Source: Crossiella equi (GTDB lineage Bacteria > Actinomycetota > Actinomycetes > Mycobacteriales > Pseudonocardiaceae). From it: a stretch of DNA of 64,000 nt. Shown here in pieces: positions 55,571-64,000 of this stretch. The position numbers and the translations under genes are program-made. The notes beneath the pieces are model-generated. The model saw only the letters and a program-made list of their open reading frames with translations, was not told the origin of the DNA and made no database searches. Each line of letters starts with the position of its first letter. Position 1 is the first letter of the stretch. The stretch covers positions 6,867,786 through 6,931,785 of the forward strand of contig NZ_JAGIOO010000001.1 in assembly GCF_017876755.1 (NCBI RefSeq), written 5' to 3'.

Positions 55571-57151
55571 TCACGTCTCGGCCAGCAGACGCAGCTGCAA
55601 CCACAGCACCAGCCGCGCGTCCGGGTCGTCCAGGGGCAGCCGGAACTGCTCCCGGATGCGCCGCAGCTGGTACCGCAGCGTGTTCTGCGGCATGCCCAGC
55701 GCCCGGGCCGCGGCGGGCACGTCGCCGACGGCGTCCAGGTACGCGCGCAGGGCGGGCACGTACCCGGTGCCGCGCGCGGCGTCGTGGTCCAGGAGCTCGG
55801 CCAGCACCACCAGCCGCTCGGCGGGCTGGGCCGCCAAGCCGCGCCGCAGCCTGCGCAGCACGATCCGCCCCCGCAGTTCCTCCACCAGCCCCAACCGGCG
55901 ACGGGGGTCACCGTCGAGGGCACGCAGCACCTCGTCGGCCTCGTCCCGCGACCGCGGCAGCGCCCGCAGACCGTCCACGGTGGAGCCGACCCCCGCCCGC
56001 AGCGTCACGCCCAGCGCGGTCTCGGCCTGCCGCACCAGCTCCCGGGCCAGGTTCGCCAGCCAGTCCCGGGCAGCGTGCGACTCCACCGGCACGGCCACGT
56101 AGGTGACCCGCCCGGCCGACACGCAGCTCGACCGGTGCCGGAACGCCTCGCAGTACACCGCCACCAGCCCGGCCAGCCGCGAACCGAGCAGCTCGTCGGC
56201 CCCGCCGCCGCCCACCACCTCGAGCGCGATCACCGCGATCGGCGCGCTCCACCCCAGCCCGAGCCGCTGCGCGGCGGCCTCGGTGGGCAGGCGTCCGTCC
56301 AGCAGCCCCTGCAACATCTCGCTGCGCGCGTGCCGCTCCAGGTCCCGTTCCTCCCGGGCCCGCAACAGGTGCAGCGCCGCCGCCCGCGCCGCCCCGGCCA
56401 GCGCTGTGCGCGCGCCCTCGGTGAACGGCTGGTGCCCCTCGACCACCCAGATCGAGCCCAGCACCTCCTCCTCGGCGCGCACCACCACACCCAGCCGGTT
56501 GCGGAAGACGGGCCCGCCGGGGATCTCCTTGACCCCGTCGGTCTCCACCAGTTCCCGGTACAGCCCGCGCATCTTCGCCCGGTCGGCCACCCGCCTGCCC
56601 AGGATCGACCGCTGGCGCAGCTCGTCCACCGGTTGCCCGGGCACGCTGGAGTACGCGATGACCCGCTGGTTCTGCTCCTCGATCGCGGTGGCCCCGCCGG
56701 TCAGCACGGCCACGGCGTTGGCCAGCGCGAACAGGTCGCCGACGGCCACTGAGGACAGCGAGGCGTCCCCGCTGCCGCCGGTGCTGCCGATGGCCCCACC
56801 GGCCAGGTCGGCCAGCTGCCGCCAGCCCATGCTGTCGTCCACCACGAGCAAGGCCACCCCGGCCGCCTCGGCGAGCGGTACCAGCGGTTCGACCGCCCGG
56901 CCGTGCGCCTTGACCACCACGGCGGCCAGCCCGTGCCGCCCGGCCTCGGCGAGCAGGGCGGGTAGCCCGGCGGTCTCCGGGTGGCAGCCGACCGCGAGCA
57001 GCACCCCGCCCGGTTCCCTCGGCACGGGCTCGGTCGGGTCGTGGATCACCGGCTGGCTCAGCGGCACGGTCCGCCCGCGCGGCAGTGCCAGCGGGGTGAG
57101 CGCGGGCGGGCGGAGCAGGGTGAGCAGCTGTGCCAGCGTCGCTTGGCGCAC
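55571..57151 (-). CDS. PucR-family transcriptional regulator (copy 2)
   Basis: 526 residues, paralogous to the gene at 52375. It shares FALANAVAVLTGGATAIEEQ, SSVPGQPVDELRQRSILG and the C-terminal HTH_30 segment VGDVPAAARALGMPQNTLRYQLRRI. GTG 57151 has AAGGGGG about seven bases upstream; GTG 57154 is possible. It is divergent from the SHMT-like gene (94-base gap), which is its most likely target; PucR proteins commonly control amino-acid or purine catabolism next to their own gene. Confidence 0.87.
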   Translation of the reverse strand: MRQATLAQLLTLLRPPALTPLALPRGRTVPLSQPVIHDPTEPVPREPGGVLLAVGCHPETAGLPALLAEAGRHGLAAVVVKAHGRAVEPLVPLAEAAGVALLVVDDSMGWRQLADLAGGAIGSTGGSGDASLSSVAVGDLFALANAVAVLTGGATAIEEQNQRVIAYSSVPGQPVDELRQRSILGRRVADRAKMRGLYRELVETDGVKEIPGGPVFRNRLGVVVRAEEEVLGSIWVVEGHQPFTEGARTALAGAARAAALHLLRAREERDLERHARSEMLQGLLDGRLPTEAAAQRLGLGWSAPIAVIALEVVGGGGADELLGSRLAGLVAVYCEAFRHRSSCVSAGRVTYVAVPVESHAARDWLANLARELVRQAETALGVTLRAGVGSTVDGLRALPRSRDEADEVLRALDGDPRRRLGLVEELRGRIVLRRLRRGLAAQPAERLVVLAELLDHDAARGTGYVPALRAYLDAVGDVPAAARALGMPQNTLRYQLRRIREQFRLPLDDPDARLVLWLQLRLLAET

Positions 57152-57245
57152 CACGCCACCCCCTTGTCCGGATCCTCGAAAACCAAGCACCGATTGGGGT
57201 CCGTGCACAAGGTCTGACCGGTACCGGCCTGCTTACGCTCCGTTG

Positions 57246-58538
57246 ATGAGCATCCCGCCGGAGCACGTGGCCTACGTCGACGCCCTCGCCTCGGAGCTGG
57301 ACACGACCTCCCCGAGGGAGATCGCCGCCCGGGTGGCGGGCCTGGTCGCCGAACACGACCAGTGGCGCCGGGGCCGCTGCCTGAACCTGCTCGCCTCCGA
57401 CAACACCATGACGCCCGGCGCCCGCAGGCTGCTGGACTGCGACCTGGCGATCCGGGTCTCCGAGGGCCTGCCCGGCGCGAAGATCTACCCGAAGGGCAAG
57501 GGCAACACCTACATCGACCAGATCGAGGGCATCCTCATCAGCCTGGCCAAGAAGCTCTTCCGCGCCGACTACGTGGAGCACCGCGCGACGAGCAACAGCA
57601 TGGCCAACGCGATGGCGATGTCGGTGCTGACCAAGCCGGGGGACACGATCATCGTCCAGACCCCGGAGGGTGGCGGCAACATGAGCTACCAGCCGGAGGG
57701 CTCGCCCGGGCTGCTGGGCCTGCGGGTGCTGCCCATGCCCGCCGACGACTTCTTCAACATCGACGTACCGGCCCTGGCGGCCATGGTCCGCCAGGAACGG
57801 CCGTCGCTGTTGGTGATCGGTGGTGGCAAGGTGCTTTTTCCTTATCCAGTAACCGAGATTGCCTCCCTTGCGGTCGAGGTGGGTGCCCGCGTCCTCTACG
57901 ACGCCGCCCACGTGGGCGGTCTCATCGCGGCGGGCCGCTTCCAGGACCCGCTGCGCGAGGGCGCGGACGTGCTGACCACCGGCACCCACAAACTCCAGGG
58001 CGGCCCGGTCGGCGGCCTGTTGCTGACCAACGACCGGGAGATCGCCGGGAAGGTCTACGAGCAGACCTACCCGACGTACCTCCAGACCAGGGACGGCAAC
58101 AAGTACGCTGCCGCCGCGTACGCACTGGCGGAATCCCTGGAGTTCATGGGTTCCTACGCCACCCAGTCCGTCACCAACGCCCGAGCCCTGGCCATCGCGG
58201 CCACGGCCGAGGGGTTCGGAGCGGTTGGTGCGGACCGGGGGTTCACCGAGACCCACCACGTTCTCCTGGACGCCAGCCGCTGGGGCGCCTGGGAGGTCGA
58301 GCACGGATGCGAACGGGCCAACATCTTCCTGCACGCCACCCGGCTGCCCGGGGACACGCTCGCCGACCTGCGCGGACTGCGAGTGGGAGTGCAGGAGGTG
58401 ACCCGGCTCGGCATGCGCGAGCCGGAGATGGCGGAAATCGCCGTGCTCTTGCGGAGGGCCGCCGAGAACGACCCGACGGTGACGGAGGACGTGGAGAAGC
58501 TGTTGAGCCGCTTCCCCGAGGTGGCCTACGCCTTCTGA
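57246..58538 (+). CDS. SHMT-fold PLP enzyme (possible serine/threonine transaldolase-like)
   Basis: 430 residues with the serine hydroxymethyltransferase fold: LLASDNTMTPGARRLL (first block), YDAAHVGGLI with the PLP-binding Asp, and TTGTHKLQGGPVGG with the Schiff-base Lys249. It differs from housekeeping GlyA in the substrate and folate regions (SEGLPGAKIYPKGKGNTYIDQ instead of the usual EGYPGxRYYGG). The C-terminal features (TETHHVLLDAS, RVGVQEVTRLGMREPEM, FPEVAYAF) recall SHMT-like transaldolases such as ObiH. The reaction is not established. It is divergent from a PucR regulator. The start ATG 57246 lacks a strong ribosome site. Codons at 57831-57880 are unusually AT-rich. Confidence 0.83.
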   Translation: MSIPPEHVAYVDALASELDTTSPREIAARVAGLVAEHDQWRRGRCLNLLASDNTMTPGARRLLDCDLAIRVSEGLPGAKIYPKGKGNTYIDQIEGILISLAKKLFRADYVEHRATSNSMANAMAMSVLTKPGDTIIVQTPEGGGNMSYQPEGSPGLLGLRVLPMPADDFFNIDVPALAAMVRQERPSLLVIGGGKVLFPYPVTEIASLAVEVGARVLYDAAHVGGLIAAGRFQDPLREGADVLTTGTHKLQGGPVGGLLLTNDREIAGKVYEQTYPTYLQTRDGNKYAAAAYALAESLEFMGSYATQSVTNARALAIAATAEGFGAVGADRGFTETHHVLLDASRWGAWEVEHGCERANIFLHATRLPGDTLADLRGLRVGVQEVTRLGMREPEMAEIAVLLRRAAENDPTVTEDVEKLLSRFPEVAYAF

Positions 58539-58804
58539 ACGGTCAGGCGCCTAACTGCCTGGGTCCTGGGGCGCTGGTGGTGGGTGTTCGCATGGCTTCA
58601 GCGTGCCACTGGTGGGGCGGGGAAATGGCCGGGAAGGTAGGCAAGGTTGTCCTGGTCTGGTTCGGGCCGGTCGCGGCGGTGGGGTGACCAGGTGGTTCGC
58701 CGGTTCGTATCACCCGATCGAGAACCGCCGAATGTCGTCTGGCCGGAGCACCGACTGCCCGATTAGCGTCATATGTTCGGATCTTCGGACGATTGGGGCT
58801 CGGT
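58539..58804. other. Intergenic region without a recognised gene
   Basis: 266 bases between the SHMT-like gene and the small secreted peptide gene. Only short dyads are seen (CAGGC/GCCTG just after the stop; GGTTC and GAACC around 58692-58725). The segment TTAGCGTCATATGTT at 58762-58776 is AT-richer and probably holds the promoter of the peptide gene, but no clear -35/-10 pair stands out. Confidence 0.4.
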
Positions 58805-59011
58805 ATGCGCAAGGCGGTCCTGAGCGGTCTTCTGGTCGCCGCGGCGGTCGCGGGCGGTCAGGCGCATGCCGCGCCACTGGTCTCCGTCGGCGACGTGACC
58901 GTGGCGCCGAGCGTGCGGACCGGCGACGTGGACGTCTTCGAGGACGTGCTGGAGTACGTCAACATCGGCGTGCTCTGGGGCCGGGCGTCCTCGGTCGTCA
59001 CGGACGGGTGA
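58805..59011 (+). CDS. Small secreted peptide of unknown function
   Basis: 68 residues. A textbook signal peptide (MRKAVLSGLLVAAAVAGGQAHA, cleavage after AHA) is followed by a ~46-residue mature part with alternating Val/Asp pattern (VSVGDVTVAP, TGDVDVFEDVLEYVNIGVLWG) and no Cys. This is probably exported by Sec. I do not recognise the family; the alternation could form beta strands. It lies alone before the broken ABC transporter. Codon use fits its neighbours. Confidence 0.65.
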   Translation: MRKAVLSGLLVAAAVAGGQAHAAPLVSVGDVTVAPSVRTGDVDVFEDVLEYVNIGVLWGRASSVVTDG

Positions 59012-59073
59012 GGGCGGCTCTTGACGCGTTTCGTACGTTCGCAAGTTTGTGAAGCAAGTGTTGCTTCGGTTCC

Positions 59074-59541
59074 GTGAACGCGGTCATCGAGGTGTCCGGC
59101 CTGGTCAAGCGCTACGGCCGCACCCGGGCCCTGGATGGGCTCGACCTCACCGTGCGGCCGGGTGAGGTGCACGGCTTCCTCGGGCCCAACGGCGCGGGCA
59201 AGTCGACCACCATCCGCGTGCTGCTCGGCCTGATCCGCGCGGACGGCGGGCGGGCCCGGCTGCCCGGCGGCGACCCGTGGCGGGAGGCCGCCGGGCTGTA
59301 CCGGCGCCTGGCCTACGTGCCCGGCGAGGTCACCCTGTGGCCCGGTCTCACCGGCGGCGAGGCCATCGACCTGCTCGGCAGGCTGCGCGGCGGCCTGGAC
59401 CCGGCCCGGCGCGCCGAGCTCCTGGACCGGTTCGAGCTGGACCCGCGCGTGCGCGGCCGCGCCTACTCCAAGGGCAACCGGCAGAAGGTCGCCCTGGTCG
59501 CCGCGTTCGCCGCCGACGTCGAGCTGCTCGTGCTGGACGGC
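59074..59541 (+). pseudogene. ABC transporter ATP-binding subunit, truncated after Walker B
   Basis: It begins as a normal ABC-2-type (tetronasin/daunorubicin-like) ATPase: GTG 59074, Walker [12 protein letters not shown]-loop region [22 protein letters not shown], signature [16 protein letters not shown], Walker B VELLVLD. Immediately after LLVLD the expected EPTSGLDP is missing and the DNA continues, in another frame, with the interior of a permease gene. The ATPase therefore lacks the catalytic Glu, D-loop, H-loop and ~100 C-terminal residues. The frame stays open to 60243 but the added residues are an out-of-frame Arg/Gly-rich translation. Confidence 0.85.
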
Positions 59542-60253
59542 GGGGTTCGCGGTCGCGGGTGCGGCCACGGCCGCGGTGGCCACCGGCATGCCGGAGATCG
59601 CCGGGCGCGGTGGCCCGGCGGTGCGGGAGTTCCTCCGGCGCTACGCGGCGACCCCGGACACGGGCATCGCGGACACCTACCTGTGGCTGATCATGCTCAG
59701 CCTGGGCGGGGTGGCCGCGCTGTACCCCGTGCTGGTCGCGCTGCGGCTGCGTGCCGAGGAGACGGGCGGCCTGGCCGAGCTCACCCTGGCCACACCGCTC
59801 GGCCGGACGCGGTGGGCGCTCAGCCGCCTGGTGGTCGCGCTGGCGGGCACCGCGGTGGTGCTGTGCGCCGGTGGCCTGGCCGCGGGTGCGGCGTACGCGC
59901 TGTCCACTTCGGATGGAGCGCAGGTGGGCCGGGTGCTGGTGGGCGCGCTCGTGCAGGTCCCGGCCGCGTGGACGATCGGCGCGGTGGCGGTGCTGGCCGT
60001 CGGTGTGCTGCCCAGGGTCGCGGCGGCGATCGCGTGGACGGTGTGGTTGCTCGCCAACCTCGTCGGGGAACAGCTCGGCCCGGTGCTCGGCGTGGACTAC
60101 TGGCTGGCCAACCGGATCGTGCCGTTCCACCACATACCGAAGGTGCTCTCCGGCGGCGAGTTCGCCACAGCGCCGCTGCTCGCCCTGACCGGGGTCGCCG
60201 TGGTACTGGCCGGTGCGGGCCTGCTCGGGCTCCGGCGGCGTGATCTTGGCTGA
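59542..60253 (+). pseudogene. ABC-2 transporter permease, N-terminally truncated
   Basis: In the +2 frame relative to the ATPase, residues [29 protein letters not shown] onward form the C-terminal half of an ABC-2 permease of the TnrB3/tetronasin type: [50 protein letters not shown], then four or five membrane helices to [10 protein letters not shown]. The N-terminal half and start codon are absent. ATG 59576 could give a 225-residue protein, but it lacks the first helices. The junction near 59540 marks a deletion that joined the two genes. Confidence 0.82.
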
Positions 60254-60327
60254 ATGTGGCCAATCAGGTGAACCCGTCACCTGCCTGGCGGCTACAGGCG
60301 CTGCGCCAACCCGGTGATACTCCGGCG

Positions 60328-63300
60328 GTGCTCTGGAAAGTTGACCGCCGACCGGGTGTCGCCCATTTCGTCCGATTGGCCGCCGCGGCCCTGGTAGTCG
60401 GCCTGTTGCCGGTGGGGGAACCCGCCGCGGCCGCACCCGCGCCGCGGCCGGTGGCCACAAAGGACGGACGGACGGTGACCCTGGTCACCGGTGACCGGGT
60501 GCGGCTGGACCGCGCGCCCGACGGGTCGGCGACCGTGCTGGTCGAACCGGCCGCCGGACGGGAGCACCTCGGGTTCGCCCGCGAGACCACCACCGGCCGC
60601 GACGGCACGCACCACCGGGTGGTGCCCGCGGACGCGGTGCCGCTGCTGGCCGAGGGCCGCCTGGATCCCCGGCTGTTCGACGTCACCGAGCTGGCCCGGC
60701 AGGACACCTCGGCGGAGGTGCCGCTCATCCTCACCTACACCGGCGCACGGGAGGCCGCCCCCGCCGGGACCCGGCCGGTGCGTTCGTTGTCCGCGATCAA
60801 CGGTGCGGCGGTGCGCGGCGGCGGGGTGCGGTTCTGGGACTGGGTGCGGAGCAAGCCCGCTGGGCTGGGCAAGGTGTGGCTGGACGGTGCGGCCAAGCCC
60901 GCGCTGGCCACGAGTGCGCCGCAGGTCGGTGCGCCAGCCGCCTGGCAGTCCGGGCTGACCGGAGCCGGGGTCACCGTGGGCGTGCTCGACTCCGGTGTGG
61001 ACGGCACACATCCCGACCTGGCCGGGAAGCTGGTGGCGCAGCGGGACTTCACCGGAACGCTGCCGCGGGGCGGCGACGACCTGGGACACGGCACGCACGT
61101 GGCCGGGATCATCGCGGGCAGCGGCGCGGCCTCCGCCGGGCGCTACCGGGGCGTGGCGCCGGAGGCGAAGCTGGTCAGCGGCAAGGTGTGCCTGTCCTTC
61201 GGCTGCCCCGACTCCATGGTCATCGCGGGCATGGAGTGGATCGCGCCGCAGGCCAAGGTCGTCAACCTGAGCCTCGGCGGTGACACCACCGACGGCACCG
61301 ACCCGGTGTCGCAGGCGCTGAACGCGTTGAGCGCCCAGCACGGCACGCTGTTCGTGGTGTCGGCGGGCAACGACAAGTCCCTCGACCCGCCCGACCCGCT
61401 GGCCGGGATCACCGCGCCCGCCTCGGCCGACGCGGCGCTCGCGGTCGGCAGCGTGACCGCGCAGGACACCACCAGCCCGTTCTCCCACCTCGGGCCGCGG
61501 CTGAACGACCTGGCGGTCAAACCCGACCTGGCCGCGCCCGGCAGCGGCATCGTCTCCGCCCGCGTGCCCGGCACGTCCACCGGGGACACCGAACCCGTGG
61601 CCGAGCACTACGCGCGCGCCAGCGGCACCTCGATGGCTGCCCCGCACGTCGCGGGCGCGGCCGCACTGCTCGTGCAGCAGCACCCGGCCTGGACGGTGAA
61701 CCGGCTCAAGCCACAGCTGATGAGCAGCGCGCGGCCCACCGCCGGGGTGTTCGAGCAGGGGGCGGGGCGCCTGGACGCGGCACGGGCGGTCAGCCAGACC
61801 GTCTCGGCCGACGGCAGCGTCAGCTTCGGCTTCCTGCCCTACCAGCGCGGCGCCACCAGCAGCCGCACCGTGCGCTACCACAACGACGGCGGCGCACCTG
61901 TCACGCTGAGCCTGGCGCTCGACCAGACCGGCGTGTTCTCCTTGTCCACCAACCAGGTCACCGTACCACCGGGCGGCGACGCCCAGGTCCAGGTCACCGC
62001 GCGGTCCGGCGGCGCGGCCGGGCAGCAGAGCACCCGGCTCACCGCCACCGCGCCCGGGGTCAGCGCGCGCACCGCGATCGGCGCGGTGGTCGAACCGGAG
62101 AGCTACACCCTCACCGTGCGCCTGCGCGCCCGCGCCGCCTCGTTCGCGGTCGGCCTCGGCCAGGCGGTGGACACCACCACGGGGGCCGCGACAGGGCTGC
62201 GCTTCACCCCGGCCGGGCGCACCGGCGTGGCCACCGTCCGCCTGCCCAAGGGCCGCTACGACCTCAACGCCCTCGACCTGGCCGCGGACTCCACCGCCGT
62301 CACGATGCTGTCCAAACCCGGCCTCGTGCTCGACCGCGACACCGAGCTCAGCCTCGACGCGGCCGCGGGCAAGCCGGTGCGGGCGACGGTCGACCGGGCG
62401 GACGCACGGCACCAGTACGGGGAGTACGGTGTGGTGTCCGGTGGCAAGGACGGCATCCGCACGTCCACCCTGTCCTGGACCTCCGGTCCCGGCCAGCAGC
62501 TGTTCGCCGTGCCCACGCAGGGCACGGTCGGCGACCACACCTACGCCTACTTCCAGCGCGCCACCCTCGGCCCGGCACACCCGGCCACCGGCCCGGTGCC
62601 GTACCTGTACCACCTGGCGTTCCTGGAACGGGGACGGATCCCGGCCATGCTGGACCGGCGGGTCCGCGACCACGAGCTGGCCGAGGTGCACAGCCGCTAC
62701 CGCGACCAGGGCTCGCCGGAGACGGGGTTGCGCGCGGACTACGCGCTGCTGCCCGTGGCGGGCTCGACCAGCGGGATGCTGGTGTCCTACCCGTTCCGCT
62801 TCCCCGCGCGGCGCACCGAGTACTTCACCGCGAGCCCGGACGTCACCTGGCAGCACCTGCTCGCGGTGCAGCGCGACGGGGTGCCCGACATCGAGCTGCA
62901 CTGGGCGGTCCGCTCGTTCCGGCCCGGGCGCGGGGAGATGGCGTGGAACCGTGCCCCGCTCGGACCGGCCTTCGGCGACCCGGGCCGGGGCTGGGGCGCG
63001 CACCGCACCGGCGACCAGCTGACGGTCGGGGTGCCACTGCTGTCCGGCAACGACCCGGTGCTGGTCACCGAGCCGCCGCCGGTCGGGATGACCGGTCGCA
63101 CCGTGCTGTCCCGGGACGGGCAACAGCTCGGCGCCGCGGACACCCCGGGCTCGGGCGTGTTCACCGTGCCCGCCGCGGCCGGGCGGTACACGCTGCACGC
63201 CACCGCGACCCGCGAGGTGCCGTGGTCGGTCATCGGCACCCGGGCGGACGTGCGGTGGACCTACCGCGACTCCGGAGTGGACGGCGCACCGCTGCCGCTG

Positions 63301-63612
63301 CTCGTGGTCCGCGCCACCGGACAGGTCGACGACCACAACCAGGCCCGCGCCGGGCTGCCGCACCTGCTCAACCTCACCGTGCTGCGACAGCCGGGCGCAC
63401 CGGCGGCACGGCTGACCGGGCTGACCGCCGAGGTGTCCTACGACGACGGCACCACCTGGGCCAAGACCCCGGTGCTCTCGTTCGGGAACAGCGGGTACAC
63501 GCTGCTCCAGCACCCCAAGGGCACCGGGTTCGCCTCACTGCGCCTGGGCGCGACGGACGCGGACGGCAACGCGGTCACTCAAACCGTGTACCGGGCCTAC
63601 CGGATCGGCTGA
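60328..63612 (+). CDS. Secreted subtilisin-family (S8) serine protease with large C-terminal region
   Basis: About 1094 residues. A signal peptide (HFVRLAAAALVVGLLPVGEPAAA) and a propeptide-like segment precede the S8 domain with Asp221 (VLDSGVDGTHPDL), His254 (GHGTHVAGI) and Ser435 (SGTSMAAPHVAG). The remaining ~600 residues contain a beta-rich Fn3-like region and further repeats of unknown fold, as in large Streptomyces subtilisins. GTG 60328 puts the signal peptide at the N-terminus and follows a GATACT -10-like box by six bases (possible leaderless mRNA); GTG 60256 would add 24 residues. Confidence 0.88.
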   Translation: MLWKVDRRPGVAHFVRLAAAALVVGLLPVGEPAAAAPAPRPVATKDGRTVTLVTGDRVRLDRAPDGSATVLVEPAAGREHLGFARETTTGRDGTHHRVVPADAVPLLAEGRLDPRLFDVTELARQDTSAEVPLILTYTGAREAAPAGTRPVRSLSAINGAAVRGGGVRFWDWVRSKPAGLGKVWLDGAAKPALATSAPQVGAPAAWQSGLTGAGVTVGVLDSGVDGTHPDLAGKLVAQRDFTGTLPRGGDDLGHGTHVAGIIAGSGAASAGRYRGVAPEAKLVSGKVCLSFGCPDSMVIAGMEWIAPQAKVVNLSLGGDTTDGTDPVSQALNALSAQHGTLFVVSAGNDKSLDPPDPLAGITAPASADAALAVGSVTAQDTTSPFSHLGPRLNDLAVKPDLAAPGSGIVSARVPGTSTGDTEPVAEHYARASGTSMAAPHVAGAAALLVQQHPAWTVNRLKPQLMSSARPTAGVFEQGAGRLDAARAVSQTVSADGSVSFGFLPYQRGATSSRTVRYHNDGGAPVTLSLALDQTGVFSLSTNQVTVPPGGDAQVQVTARSGGAAGQQSTRLTATAPGVSARTAIGAVVEPESYTLTVRLRARAASFAVGLGQAVDTTTGAATGLRFTPAGRTGVATVRLPKGRYDLNALDLAADSTAVTMLSKPGLVLDRDTELSLDAAAGKPVRATVDRADARHQYGEYGVVSGGKDGIRTSTLSWTSGPGQQLFAVPTQGTVGDHTYAYFQRATLGPAHPATGPVPYLYHLAFLERGRIPAMLDRRVRDHELAEVHSRYRDQGSPETGLRADYALLPVAGSTSGMLVSYPFRFPARRTEYFTASPDVTWQHLLAVQRDGVPDIELHWAVRSFRPGRGEMAWNRAPLGPAFGDPGRGWGAHRTGDQLTVGVPLLSGNDPVLVTEPPPVGMTGRTVLSRDGQQLGAADTPGSGVFTVPAAAGRYTLHATATREVPWSVIGTRADVRWTYRDSGVDGAPLPLLVVRATGQVDDHNQARAGLPHLLNLTVLRQPGAPAARLTGLTAEVSYDDGTTWAKTPVLSFGNSGYTLLQHPKGTGFASLRLGATDADGNAVTQTVYRAYRIG

Positions 63613-63620
63613 ACCCCGGG

Positions 63621-64000
63621 TCAGACCGGAGCGCGGCAGATCGTCAGGTAGGTCTGCCCGCTCTGGCCGGGGCCCCAGAAGGTGGAGTAGCCGTCGGAGC
63701 AGCGGTACACCTTTCCGTCCGGGGTGGTCCACTTCCACGCGTTCTTCGTGGTCGAGGTGCCGCACGAGGTGGAGATCGGCACGTGCTGGCTCTGCACGGC
63801 GCCATTCTGGTACGTGCCGTACTTGTGCCAGCCCGCCTCGCAGTACGTCGAACCCCGCCAGGTGCCGGACAGGCAGGCGGCGTAGGTGTTGACGTAGGCG
63901 CCCGTGGTGTCGCCGACCTCGTCGTAGCCGTTCGGGTAGGCGTCCCGGCAGTCGTTGCGGTCCCAGCCGGACAGCCCGAACGGGCCGGTCTCCGCCGAGG
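63621..64000 (-). CDS. C-terminal part of a Cys-containing secreted protein, cut by the window edge
   Basis: The minus-strand frame ending at TGA 63623-63621 is open to the window end (126 codons). The visible part reads ...GLSGWDRNDCRDAYPNGYDE... to ...QTYLTICRAPV. It has six Cys, many Trp, Tyr, Gly and Thr, and no membrane helix, which suggests a secreted disulphide-bonded domain. The start lies beyond the window. It converges on the protease gene with eight bases between stops. I do not recognise the family. Confidence 0.68.
   Translation of the reverse strand, partial: SAETGPFGLSGWDRNDCRDAYPNGYDEVGDTTGAYVNTYAACLSGTWRGSTYCEAGWHKYGTYQNGAVQSQHVPISTSCGTSTTKNAWKWTTPDGKVYRCSDGYSTFWGPGQSGQTYLTICRAPV

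Noticed and set aside
59074-60243. A single 389-residue ABC transporter protein
   Set aside because: After residue ~156 the translation is an out-of-frame reading of permease DNA (Arg/Gly/Ala-rich, no membrane helices), so only the first part is a genuine ATPase.

Overview
This window comes from a high-GC Gram-positive chromosome and almost certainly from an actinomycete of the Pseudonocardiaceae type. The 23S rRNA has the long actinobacterial helix-54 insertion. Genes 3323-21797 follow the mycobacterial Rv1691-Rv1711 order almost gene for gene. Secreted glycoside hydrolases, PucR and ROK regulators, tandem S-adenosyl methyltransferases and an EspG-like protein fit a mycelial soil actinomycete. 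The genus is an inference; no 16S rRNA is present.

Layout. 1-3295: 3' part of an rRNA operon (23S, 5S, terminator). 3323-21797: conserved housekeeping block, co-directional, with many 4-bp overlaps. It holds an RGG-like/TPR protein, a HAD phosphatase, a 51-residue protein, tlyA, nadK, recN, steA-steB, pyrG, a Nudix hydrolase, ald, xerD, an ArsR regulator with its own operator, then a parA-like gene, a small RHH-like gene, scpA, scpB and rluB. 21810-23824: a NarL-type two-component pair. 23959-25667: two acyltransferases (OlsB/OlsA type, ornithine lipid). 25679-25941: a convergent intergenic region with three hairpins and an array of 22-bp repeats.

25967-43719: accessory region. It has a Tat-exported amidase, a GH20 hexosaminidase behind a DasR-type operator, an ECF sigma/anti-sigma pair divergent from a ferric-reductase-like membrane protein and its flavoprotein partner, an EspG-like protein, a GH16 glucanase behind a LacI-type operator, a PAF-acetylhydrolase-like lipase, methyltransferases, a ROK regulator, a PAS-GGDEF-EAL protein and a NYN-like protein.

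43952-64000: a tricorn-type protease diverges from a five-gene oligopeptide ABC operon ending in a PucR regulator. Next come a MerR-thioredoxin operon with a 19-bp-spacer promoter, an acyltransferase, a second PucR gene divergent from an SHMT-fold PLP enzyme, a small secreted peptide, an ABC transporter broken by a deletion, a large subtilisin-type protease, and a secreted Cys-rich protein cut by the window edge.

Themes are cell-envelope growth and division (SteAB, ScpAB, XerD, amidase), polymer and peptide scavenging (GH20, GH16, S8 protease, tricorn, Opp operon) and redox control (SigL-like module, MerR/thioredoxin). All functions are read from sequence patterns and remembered family knowledge; no database search was run.
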